Below are positions 1 through 12,700 of a stretch of 64,000 nucleotides of DNA, one piece after another (within the stretch, counting starts at the first letter, position 1; each line of letters begins with the position of its first letter). This DNA comes from Metellina segmentata. Lineage: Eukaryota > Arthropoda > Arachnida > Araneae > Tetragnathidae. Below the pieces are notes generated by a model. It had not been told where the DNA came from, did no database searches, and saw only the letters and a program-made list of their open reading frames with translations. The stretch is taken from positions 83,350,359 through 83,414,358 of the forward strand of contig OX375876.1 of assembly GCA_947359465.1 (NCBI GenBank), read 5' to 3'. The position numbers and the translations under genes were made by a program.

Positions 1-215
1 CGGAGGGTTCCAAGTTCGAATCCAACCACAGACCGTCGTGTACAAATGGGGCTGGGGCAAATCAAATCAGTCGTGGCCTCAAATGCTGTCACGTTGGCGT
101 GATGTGGAAGTTTGGAGAGTGTAGTGCCTTCCATTCGGGATTGATCGTGAACTGTCGTCAATAACCTGTTGTGTTGCACCAGTTCAATGTTGGTGAAAAT
201 ATAAACCTACCAATC
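1..215 (+). repeat. tRNA-derived SINE, cut by the window edge
   Basis: The first bases contain a B-box-like GGTTCCAAGTTCGAATCC. The SINE body seen again at 35.5-35.8 kb follows, including the phrases for a GATGTGGAAGTTTGGAGAGT core and a TCGTCAATAACCTGTTGTG tail. The A box lies left of the window. It sits about 0.4 kb upstream of the AIP start codon. The assignment rests on similarity to the fuller copy in this window. Confidence 0.7.
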
Positions 216-638
216 ATTAAAGTCAGGTTGTGACATTTAGAAATAACTCAAATTTAGTCACTAGTATATAGCAATTTACTCTGCGACTGTTACTATTTTT
301 GCTAAACTGCTATTATGAGGGTTAAAAATCACTATTATCTGAAAATAACAGACAACACTGAACTCAAAATAACAGTTTGGTCAATTACCTTGGATAATAC
401 AAATCTGGACCAATCAGTGTGGTGTTCAATACCTGTCTTCAATTATAGCTTCGATAATTCGTTCGCGCCGCTCAATTCGCCAAATTGTATGCAGAAGTGA
501 ATATTGGAAAAAAATTATCACGGATTTTATCCAACAGCTATCGTTGCCTCGCATAAGAAAACTGATTCACGTCCCCTTTTCCCACTTACCTGTTGTACTT
601 CCATGCTAGAAATATAGTTGTTCAACAAAAAGAGAAAA

Positions 639-728
639 ATGGATTTTATATCTTTACGTGAAGGTGTCAAAAAAAGAATAATAAAAGAGGGTAAGGGAGA
701 CATTCCGAAATACCAGGATTTCACGAAG
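639..728 (+). CDS. AIP: AIP exon 1, residues 1-30
   Basis: It starts with ATG and reads MDFISLREGVKKRIIKEGKG then the rest of the exon, matching the human AIP start. The donor is AAG|GTATTT, phase 0. The opposite-strand frame here is only a shadow. Confidence 0.92.
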
Positions 729-3700
729 GTATTTTAAATATTGAAAAAACTATTTTATTAAGCTTGTTTTTTATAGAATTCACAAGGTCTGATACAAAAA
801 ACAATCAGGACAAAAAGTTTAAATAGGATGAACCACTTCTCATCAAAACAATCAAACTAGTTTGTTTGAACCAATAGACTACTGGACATTTGTCTTTTAT
901 TCATGAAAAATAAAAGTTAAATGTCAAATAATTGGGATGTTTTAAATCAACTCAAATGTAAAAATCTTGAAAGAGCAATCGAATAATAGCTATAGGAAAA
1001 AAAAATTCTCGTGAAAACACTAGCACGTCAATTACTGGGGGTTTCACCAATCTAGAAAGTATATTAATTCCAAATACCCAAACATAAAACACTACAAATG
1101 ACACTAAATATGAAATGTACAAGTAAATGGAGGGAGCAATAGTTCTTTCTAAAAATGCACTATCTAAAGTTGCTGAAACTTTCAAGAATTAATTACTATT
1201 CATAGATCAATCACCTCTATATTTTCTATTGCTTATAATTCTGCAGAACAATTTTTGCCACAAAGTTCATACAAGCATCGTCAACATGACTTGCAAAATA
1301 ATTTCAAAGTATAAAACAAAAAATATTAATGAGTTACTTAAACTCAATCATAATTATTTGAAACATGTATTTTGCTATATGACACCAGAAATTGTGTACT
1401 AATTTGATAAAAATTTATTTTCAGGTTACATTTCATTTTCAGACCCGTATTCTTGATGAAAATAAGCTTCCAAAACCATCTGTTCTTGATGATACCAATA
1501 GCATTGGCCGACCAATGGAGATGATTTTCGGAAAGCAGTTTAAAATGCCAGTATGGGAAGAGTGTATGCAAACAATGAAAGTTGATGAAGTGTCTGAATT
1601 TGAAGTCAAGTATAATGTACAGTAACTGATTGTCATATTTATTTTGATGCAATGTCACAGTAATTAGTTTTATTTATACATAGTATTAGCTTACATAAGG
1701 TGTGAATACTTATATGAACAATGACCACTATACTAGCCGCCTACCTGGTATAGTGATCCTAGTGTTCGCCACCCTGTAGGTCCTGAATTGGAATCCCAGT
1801 TTGTAAGTGCCCATATGTTAGTGATATATTATAGGAGAAACTTTAGCAATGCACTGTGTGTGCTCCCTTATAAATAGTTAGCAATTTGCTCCTTGTGATT
1901 CTGAAGTCGTCAGTCAGACAAAATTTCATTATTCAGTTCCTGTATTAATACAAAATTAATATCTCAGTGTGCTGTAGAAAAGACACATTTACATGCACTA
2001 TTATGGATTTCAACTATAATGTAATAAAGGTGTTCAAAAAAGACACTGCCATGTATATTTACCACTTAAAGCTTTGAAACATTTTGTTATTTAATTGTAA
2101 AATTATTTTAATCAGCTTCATACCACATGCCATCATTTAAATTTAGTAAGAATTAGTTAGTAGGTCTAGATTATTTTTTACTTAGAAAATGTACACTGCA
2201 CTACAAAAATAAAATTATAATTTTTTGAAAACTCAAAACATGTTGAATATTGAGTTACACATTTAGTATTCAACTATACAAAATTATGACATCTATTAGT
2301 ATAGGGGTGTGAAAAAAAATATATAATTTATGTTATTTGATTCAGATTTTTCTATTCAAATTGAAATTATCAGCTTTATAAGAAAAATTTTTTAGTTAGA
2401 CCTATCCAGAACATATTATATTTTTCAAGAAAGGAATGAAATTAAGGTTTGGAGAAAATTTCTTTATCAATTAACTGTTTATATCAGATAAGTTATGGTT
2501 AAAATATCTTTGCATATTCACCACTTAGTATGAGTCATTCTATGAGAAATCAGAAATTTTCATTGAAAAATCAAGGATTAGGTACCATTTTATTCAGAAA
2601 TAGGTTCATTTATATGCTAATCACTTTAAGTAGATTTACTGGAAAAAAAAATGTTAATTTATAAGAGAAGTGTAGATACACATCTTATCTGCATGGAATT
2701 AATAGATTTTGAATAATCATAAGATCCAAGAAGGCTCATGTTCTGGTGAGTAGTAATTTTGTTCCTTCCATGGACTAAACATATTCCCAAATATGATAAA
2801 TCTTTTACCTAATTTTACTGTTTGATGCAGCAGACCTAGTTAGTGAGGACACATAATTTCTGATTTTTGGGTATATTTTTTTCATTGGTATGCTGAATTT
2901 CAAAGAAAATATATATTGCAGTGGTTGCATTTTAGTGCTATCTGAAAGATGATTGTAAAACCCTTTTTATGTACTAAGTTTAAACTAATACTAGTAAAAA
3001 ACTAAAAAATTTTAAGTTGTGTGGGAAACCATAACAAGGGGTAATTTTTTTAAATCGAAAAACTATAAACTCAACAGTACTTCAAGGTCTCTTTAGGGTA
3101 GTGACAATAATAAGGTAGTGTGGTGTACAATCTTAATGTACAATGGTTATGGTATATTATACTATATTAATTTGTACAACCATTGTTTTACCTTATAGTA
3201 CTATAAAGGGATACAATGGCTGAAAATATTAAAAATATGAATTTATTCCATAAAATTGCACTGATAAAAATTACACTGCATTGTATTCAATAAGTGTTTC
3301 CTACTTTAGCTAGTTGATGCATATCCTTTGGTTTCAAAATATTATCGAGAATTTGCCAATGTTTCAAAAAAGAAACGAGGACACAGCTGTGGGATGATGG
3401 CATTTGCTGAAGGTGTTGGCCATAAAGATTTAGATTTACTCCTTAGAAACCCAAGTGATTTACTGTTTCAATTAGGTGTGTAAATCCTTTAAGTATATAA
3501 TATTGTTCTACAAAAATCAGTGATGTACACAGATATATGTTCTGAATGTCAAATTGTGTAGCATATTAATTTAGTTCTAAATTTCAAGTTAACATTTCCA
3601 TATCAAATTTCAGAAAGATTTGTTCACTTTTTACGATAATGAATTTTTTAGGATTATTTCAGTTTTCCAGAAGAATTTTATTGAAACCTCACCATTAAAC

Positions 3701-6700
3701 TTCATTCAAAACACAACCATGCTTTCAAATTAGATAATCCAAGCGTGTTCAAGTATTCAATTTTTCCAACAAAATTTTGTATTTGTTGAATAATTTAGTT
3801 TCTAAATATGATATCTGTCTGAAGTATGTCTCATCAATGCAAAAAAAAAACTACAAGTCACTCAAATTTTTTTTTAATGAGGACTTGTTTCTAAGCAAGA
3901 TATAAAATTAGCCATAATGGAAACTATACAAATGATAAAGATTAAAAGGATATAAGTGGTTTTTATTATATTCACTACCTTCTCTTTGCCCTCAGGGCCA
4001 CTTCTTTAGGTGTATATGGGCATGACATCCAAGGTACCCAAGTGATCTGTCCTCTCTTTTACACTCACCTATCGTTCTGCTCTTTTTCCTCCCTTGTCGT
4101 CTTGTGTTTGGTGCAGCTTTACCAAATATGACCCTTTCACTAAAAAATCCAAAAACAACCAACCTTTTCTCTATATCCTTCCTAGCTACAGAGCTAAAAA
4201 TATCAGTACCTGCCTTCCTGTTTCCCAACTTTGCAATGTTTTCTGTAGTAGTTGGCAGGTATATTTCACATTCTTCACTCTGTTCTTGAGTTTAATGAAA
4301 ATGTCATGAGTTTGTATTTTTTAAACAAAGGTGAGTTTTATTCAGTGACTCCTACATCTGATGCCTCTGGGACATATATATTAATTACTGGAACTGTTTT
4401 TAAAGTTAAGATGAATCGCGGTCAATTGTGAAAATTTCATTTCTGTTCCACAAACTGCACTTTGTGATGTAATAAAAGTAATTAGAATATTCCACACCTA
4501 CACGGTGGAGGTTTTAACTTGTACTAGCATACATTAAGGGTATTAAAAATTTTAATTAAGTATATGAAAGAAGTAAAACTATACTATATGTGGAAATTTA
4601 AAAAATGCACTGTCATTAATTTTAGAACAATTATTACATTTTGCTAAATTTAATGCAAACAAAATTTTGTATCCGAGCATCTTAAAACATAGTCTTGTTC
4701 GAGCTACTCATGGCATTGCCAAAGTAATTGGTATATGTTTCTAAAATGCATTAATTTAAAACTCAATTCACTTTTTGGCATTTTTCTATACTTTTATTTT
4801 TTATTATTCTATGGTGCATGCATTTTTCTGTTGATAATAGTGTATATATATTGATAACAGTATTTTGTAATAGAAATTGTGAAAGTGGAACAACCTGGTG
4901 AATACACTAAAGAACATTGGAGTATGAATCCTGAGGAAAAGCTTCAATCAATACCAACACTTAAAGAGAAGGGTAACGAGTTTTACAAAAATCAGCAGTA
5001 TGAAGATGCAGCTTTGCAGTATGGACAAGCCTTGGGGTTGTTAGAACAGCTTTTACTAAGGTAATAATAATAATCAGTTAAAATATTTTTTTAACTAAAA
5101 AAAATGAAACATGTTTATTAAGCAACTAAAATTATGATAGTGAATTTAGTATTTTTTATAAAAAATGCTGGATTCTTAAAATATTAGTATTGCTGGCTAA
5201 AATTAGTGCTAGTTTTGATTTCCATTCCACATACAAAATTTTCATTGATAAATTTATACACTCGCAATTGAACAAAAGAAAAAAACATGTTTTTCTAATC
5301 TGTTGTGTCCAATCCATTGATTTGAACTAGATAATTAAAATAAATTGTTTTATTAAAACAAGGTCTAATTAAAATGTAAAATTTAAGCTTCAAATATTTT
5401 TATTGTTTGTTCAATAAAAATAAGAGCACTATTTAAAAGGAGGAATGTAAAGTATTACATGCATCTGCTCAGGACACTTTCCATTTGAATGTACAGCATA
5501 TAAATGGCACAACTTCAAGTGGAATTAGGAGACCCACCAGCAATTCATTTGAGCGCCATACATTACGTACAATACATACTAATGCCAATACATTACACAA
5601 TACCCAGCACTAAACACGTTGAGTATATCTACGATTACCACTTTGTATAACCTGTTGTTTATTTAACCAGCATTTTGATAATCAATGTTCTACTGAGTTT
5701 ATAAATATTAAAAACAGTATTCTCTAAAAGTGACAGATTTTTAGTTTTTAACATCTAAAAAATGTATTAAGTATCCTTTGCTTTGTAAACTTCAAAACCA
5801 TGAAAGAAAATACACTATTAAATATTACTATGAGACTTTTTTAGTTTACTCAAATTTAAAATAAACTGCCAAAAAAATAGAAACACCTCAAAGCCTATTG
5901 TCCTATTCAAATTAAACTTGGCATGTGTGATGTCTATACTGAGGTAAATAAATTATCACAATATCAAATTTAGAGGCCTTTTTATTGTAAAATTATATCA
6001 TGAAAGTTACAAACTAATAAATTTTAAGACCAATTTGCCAGTTATACATGCCTTTATATGGTGTGGTATGGAGTCAAACAAAATCCTGTATGTGGTATCC
6101 TTTGGTGAGGTAGATCTGGCAATCTCTGAAATAGGAAGGGTTTCAACATCGCAACCAGGGCCGATCCTAGCAGGTGTGCAGCGCGTGCACCGCACGCGGG
6201 CGGCCAAAACAAGGGGCAGCCGCAGGCCGCATATAGTTCTATCAATCAAGCAAAATTTTTTGAAACTTATAATAAGTCGAATAAATATGCTGAATTTTAA
6301 ATAGTTATTAAAAAATCAAAATAAGTCCCGATTTCCCGATAGCATAGCATAGTTTAAGAAAAATAGAATGTTAGTGTATAGTGTGTTGGTCCATTGTCCA
6401 TTAATGTCTACTCTTTACACACATTCTTCATTTGATAGCAAAATTCGTGGCAGAGCCGGCAATACGGCGTAGATAATGATACCAAATTTTAAATTCTTAT
6501 CAAAAAAATAACCAAAGGGTATATTTTTGTGGTGCGAAATAAAGACGAGGCTGGAAAAAAATTGTACTATTGACGCGGAACAACAAAATGTTCACAATCG
6601 AGAGAAAAAGCGATGGCGCGCCATCATTGAAAGAATAATTACTGCAGTATAATTTTTAGCCAGTCAAAATTTGGCATTCAGAGGAACTAGTACGAAGTTG

Positions 6701-9700
6701 TATCATAGAGATAATGGTAATTTTTTAAAGGCAGTGGATATGTTCGCCAAATTTGATCCAGTTATTTCAGAACACTTAATAATGTCAGTAAATACAAAGA
6801 TAACAAAACACGTATTCCACACTACTTAACGCAGTTTTTTCAAACTGAAATAATTAATATTTTAGCCAAATCTATTCGTAATGAGATAACACGCATTGTC
6901 AAAAAAGCCAAATATTACACTGTAATTCTCGACTCTACACCAGATATTAGCCACACAGAACAAATGTTTGTAATTAGATGTGTGAACACTACTGATGGTA
7001 AAGTAGATATTTTAGAATTTTTTCTAGTAACTAATACTACTGGAGAAGGTCTGAGCAATTTTCTATTAGAGAAGCTATTACCTAGTCTGTAGCTCGAAGT
7101 TAAAGATATACGGGGTCAGGACTACGACATTGAATCGAATATGAAGGGGAAAAATATAGGGCTTCATAAACGGATTCTCAATATCAATCCTAGAGCATTA
7201 TACGTGCTGTGTGCGGCTCATACATTAAATCTCGTCTTTAAAGACGCTGCCAGCTCCAGTGGTGAAATTTCTGGTTTTTGGATATGGTACAAGTGGTATA
7301 TAATTACTTTTCTATGTCCCCATATCGATGGGAATTATTAAAAAAACATGTGAAAAGATAACTTTAAAACCGTTAAGTGAAACAAGGTGGGAAAGTCGTA
7401 TCAATGCTATTAGACCTTTAAAACATTATTACCGCATTAAATGCCTTAATTGAAGATACCACCAGAGACACGAAAACAAAAATGGGTGCTGAATCAATAA
7501 TTAAAAGTCTTGAAACATTTGAATTTTTGTGGTCAATTTTAATTTGGCATGATTTATTATCAAGAATTAATGTATTGAGTAAAAGGCTTCAAAATCCTAA
7601 ATTAAACATCGCGGAATGCATTGAAGGCTTAGGTAATCTTAAAAAATATTTAGTTTCCCAAAGATCAGACGATAATTTTAAAATATTTGTCGATTCAGCA
7701 ACAACACTTGCTAGAGATTTAGGTATTGATCCCGAATTTACCATCTCGAAGCTCAGGGAAAAGGTCCGTTTAATTGCGAGGGCAGTGATGAACCAGTTTC
7801 AAATCCCTTTCAGCAATTCAAGACTGCTTTCTATTTTGCAATTCTTGATCACGCTAACTCTTCGGTAAATGTAAGATTTACCTTATTATCTGAGTGCCAT
7901 TCAATATTCAGCTTTCTGTATGATTTTCACAACTTTTCTAATGCTGATCTCATGAAAGCCTGCATGGACTTGGATATTAAGTTACAGGTACAGGAGGAAG
8001 GAAGTATTGTGAAAGATATAGACAGTATATAACTCTTTAATGAAATAATTTCATTCAAAGATATTTTTCCAGATAAAAAACAGCCAATTGAGATATTAGA
8101 AATTATAGTAAAAATTAATCTCCTTCCCTGTTTTCCAAATTTTGCTTTAGCAATAAGAATTTTTTTAACCTCACCTGTTTCTGTGTTTTAGGTGAAAGAA
8201 GTTTTAGTAAGTTAAAAATTACTTGAGAAATAATATGACACAAGAAAGGCTTTCAGATTTGGCCATCATCTCTAATGAATCCGAAATCTCTGAAAAAATT
8301 GATTTCAACGAAATTATTGACAAATTTGCTTCTCAGAAAGCCAGAAAAGTTATTTTATAGTTAGGTAGTCTTTATAGAAGGACTGATTTATATACTTTTC
8401 CGTTCATGAGATTTATGCTTTAGTACTCTTTTTTTATTAGATTATATTTTCCGAGTAAATACTGTTGTTTTGCATTTCTAATTATAAAATGTCTATTTTT
8501 ATTTCAAAGGTAATGTTTTTGTTTGTTTGTTATTTTATAAAGTATTTTGTCGCTATTATAACCTATTAACAGGCCAATAAATAAATTTTTGCATTTCAAA
8601 TTTTATTTGCATTTTTATTAATGTTTTACTTTTTACTCTTACACAGGTAGATGAGTTTAAACGTCAACGTTTATTAGTCAAAATATGAAAAATTCTCTAG
8701 AGGGGGCGGCCAATTATACCTTTGCACGCGGGCGGCCGACACCCTAGGATCGGCCCTGATCGCAACTGTATTTTTGGGAGAAGCGAGCCATGTGTGGCTG
8801 GGAGTTATTTAGCTGCTAAATAGTCTCTTGGACATGTGACATGAAAAAAAGTATGTTGTAGGATCTGCTGGATATATCAATGTACTGTCATGCTACCTCA
8901 CACCACTAATAGAGGATACAGTCTTTTGTAAGCAATAGCTCTCCATACCACTCACTGCACTAGAAATTGCAGCAGTGTGACATAGATAGTAAACAGACTG
9001 GAAACCAGACATCTTTGCTGTGTGGAATTTCTGCTTATATGTATTTAGAAGAAGTTTCAGCAAAACTAATCTCATTAGTGTGTAGCAGAGATCTAGCAAG
9101 TTCTACCATTCTTATTGTACTGTCAAGTTTGTCAACTTGTTGCTTTGCCCTTCATTTCACATGTCCAAGAAGCTATTTACCAGTATGGTGATGCCTAATC
9201 ACAATGGTTCACCTCTTCCAGGAGTGCCTCTGTAGTGTTGAAACACTTGCTTAGCCTAAGATATCTATCTATATATATAGATTGTCAATTGCCTCCCCCC
9301 CTACCCCATCCCTAGAATATAAAGAATGGAGCAGCAGCTGCAGAATGCTTGGCACAGGATAAAATAAGAACTATTTGATTTCATGGAGCTCTGCAGGGGC
9401 AGCTTTACAACTTAATAATTTATTACCTTTCTGTTGCAATTCTACAAGAGCTCTTATGACAATTTCTTTGTCTTGCACATCACACATGCAGTGCCAGATC
9501 ATGTGAAGTGGGGGCCCCAAGCTGTAAAATTTTCGGGGCCCTCAAACTCATGCTGGAAAAAAAGTTTCAAGAAAACTCTCATTAAGTTAAAAACAAAAAA
9601 GAAAAGTAATCAAAGATTTCATACAATAACACATTAAATTTATTAAAAAATAAACAAATTTTTTTTGCATGAATCTCTGTCTTGCTTTATTTCTTGCAAA

Positions 9701-12700
9701 TTAGTTAATTATTTTGGCCGTGTCAATTTGGTTTACAATTTCTTGCTCTATATTCGGAATGGCCTTATTAATTCATCTTTCTTCTCCCATAGCACTACTT
9801 AAATAACTTTTTACAAGCTTTCTAGTTTCCGATATTTCACATTTCTTTGACGGCTCGATAGATATCTGGTGTGGTTTCTATAGTGTCCTTATTTTCTTTT
9901 ACAAATGGTCAAATTCATCTTAAAAAGTACAAACATCAATGTCATTTTTATAAATATCCTTCAACTTTTTTATTGTATTCTTTTTTCTTCTATTGATAAA
10001 TCCCAATCAAAAAACATTCGAAAAGGCTCCACAACTTAATACGTCTGAGTTATGAAATAATTCTGCTTTGGTGTTATCACATGATATAAAATGAATTGAC
10101 TATGAAATTTTCTTATTGTAAAATCTTTTCTCTTTTGTTGTCTGCGAATTTGTCCATCTTCCACATTAAATGATAGCCCTGATAAATCAGCTGCCTCTTT
10201 TTCAAATTCTTCTCTGAAATGATTGATAAAATTTTCTAATGACTTCAGTAGGTTAGATTCTTTTAATAGTTTACATTCCAATTTCCACTGATTGCAGTGA
10301 CTTACTAGTAGCATGTATTCTTTGTAAAATAATTTTCCAAATAACTGTCATTAGGGCGGTTTTCTGTTTGTCCATTTTCTTCACAAGTGAAGTCGCCTCC
10401 ACTAAGGTAACATTATTTTCTTCTGAAATACAAATTTCAGTTAAAGCCTCTTATGTGAATGAAACCAAGTTTCATAGCTAATATAGCATCAGCTCTTGCT
10501 GATCAGCTTATATTAGAAACTCTTTTCACTGCACTTAAAGATGCTGTCACAACTTTCCTCGGACCCTAATGAAAAGACATTTCAAGACTCCGCGTCCGCT
10601 TAATCTGCTACCGCGCACATGCTAAATTTTATTCCAATCTAATGCTGGCTTCAGGGTGTTTAAATGTTTTGGCAGTCTCTATGCATGTATAAGAATTATA
10701 ATTTTTAAAACTAAATTTTTATACTTAGTAATTTATGAGCAGCTGAAAATTATACTTTGATGATGCAAATGCTTTTATGTGTAAAAATCTTAAGGCTACC
10801 CCCCACCCCACAAAAAAAAAACTTTCATTTGTTTGGAATAGTAATGTTTATTACCATTTAGATTGTGATACAAGCTGATAATTTTCTTTTGTACTTAGAG
10901 AGAAACCAGGTGACCAAGAATGGTTAGAGCTTGAAGATATGAAAATTCCTCTTCTATCCAACTTTGCACAGTGCAAATTAATACAAAAAGACTATTATTC
11001 TGTTATTGATTGTACTACAAAAATTTTAGAAAAAGATAAAAGTTAGTATTCTTTTTTTATTTTAACAAAGATTTTAGTTTATATATATAGTACATAAGAA
11101 TGAGATGTTAGTAGCTGTGAATTTTACTTTTTCCCTAAGTGCAAAAATCAGTTTGTTTTCTTTTAGAATGGGAGTTCATGGATTTCTAACAAAAGGGTAG
11201 GAAATATTCCATGCTTTTTCGTGTCCTTATTCATGAACTCAAATAGAGCAAAATTCTAAGAATCTACAAATGATGTATCGATGTCACTCATCTGATCTGT
11301 CCTTAAACATTTAAAACCATTTAAAGGCCCTCAGAATGGAAGTTCTCACAAATTACCAAGAATGGAAGAAACTATCTAGCACTACTTTTTGTGTAACGTA
11401 ACACATGATCACCGCTTTCAACACCGAATTTGAATGAAACACGTTTCACTTATCTTTTTATGTGAAATTTAATTCCGATACTTTTTGTGCCTATGCATTT
11501 ATAATAACTGGAAGATATATTGTGTAAAGAATAGCTCTGAAAAATGATTTATTTAGTGACAGTAAGAATGTGGGACTTATATTTCTAATGAGCAAATGAT
11601 ATTTTACTTTTAATTATTTCATAAATTTCTTATACTCTACTTTTAAACTAAAGTAAAAAAATTATTACAAACTTAATTACTGATAGCACAACGAAAAAAC
11701 AGAATCCATTGTATTCCCTTAGCAAAAGCTTTAAAATGAAAAACATAGGAGGAAAAAAAAATTCCTTTTTAAAAACATTTATTGAAAAAATATTGATTTA
11801 AAACTTATTCTTAGATTGTATTTGATCTAACAGTTTCTTAGTTCTATTATAAATAGCTTCACATTATTTTAATTTTGGGCTATTTTTCAACAACAAAAAA
11901 ATACCCTTGCATGTGTGGATACAGTTTTTTCTCTAACCACAATTTCTTTTGTTTTCCTCAAAAGTTTTAAAAATATTATTTATCTGAAACATTAGCAAAC
12001 ACAAAACTGTCTCGTTCTAAATTCAACTTATAAGTTGAAAAGACCACTTTATGTACGATACACCTTCACAAGTGGGGTTTCCAGACCCAGTGTGGAGTCC
12101 CTCGATGAAGTGTAAAATAACTTGTAAATGGGGGGGGGGGGGAATTTGTTGGTGATTGTACTAATGAATTTCCTCGGACATATTTGTTTTGTTATGGCAT
12201 GGTCTTGAGGTACAGGTGTCAGAGTTTTAAAGCAGAAGTTGAAACCTTCAAGTGTGAAAGTAATTTTTAAATTGCCCTTGGGATATTTTTTATTAGAGAC
12301 TATATCTTTTTGTATGATCTCGGTGAATTCGTCATAGGAGTCAATATTTTGAATCTACAGCACTTGTATATATATGCAAGTGGTATTTTAACTTATTCCT
12401 GAGGATTATACAATTTTTTGGTTTACTAATTCATTCTATTTCTATTAACACATATTGTTGTAACTCCCAGAGGTGAAACACTGTTTGGACGAAGTTTAAA
12501 AAAAAAAACTCTGTTTCACGACTATAATAAAAACTTCCAACTATAAACGACTGTAAAAAAAATTGGGGGGGGGGGGGGGGGCTTTGAAATTTTATTTTTG
12601 GGAGAAAATTTTTCAAGGACATTGATTTGAATGTTTTGGCACCAAGTCGTAGCAACCATAGACGAAAAAACATCGGTATCTGTGGTTGTTAGATTGCCAT

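Noticed and set aside
527..724. 65-codon minus-strand frame
   Set aside because: It lies across AIP exon 1, whose + strand reading matches AIP; the reverse frame is a shadow.
1344..1658. 104-codon and 65-codon minus-strand frames
   Set aside because: They are antisense to AIP exon 2 and have no family resemblance.
7141..7868. A functional ZMYM-like host gene
   Set aside because: The frames are broken and lie within precise hAT ends with a target duplication, so they are transposase relics.
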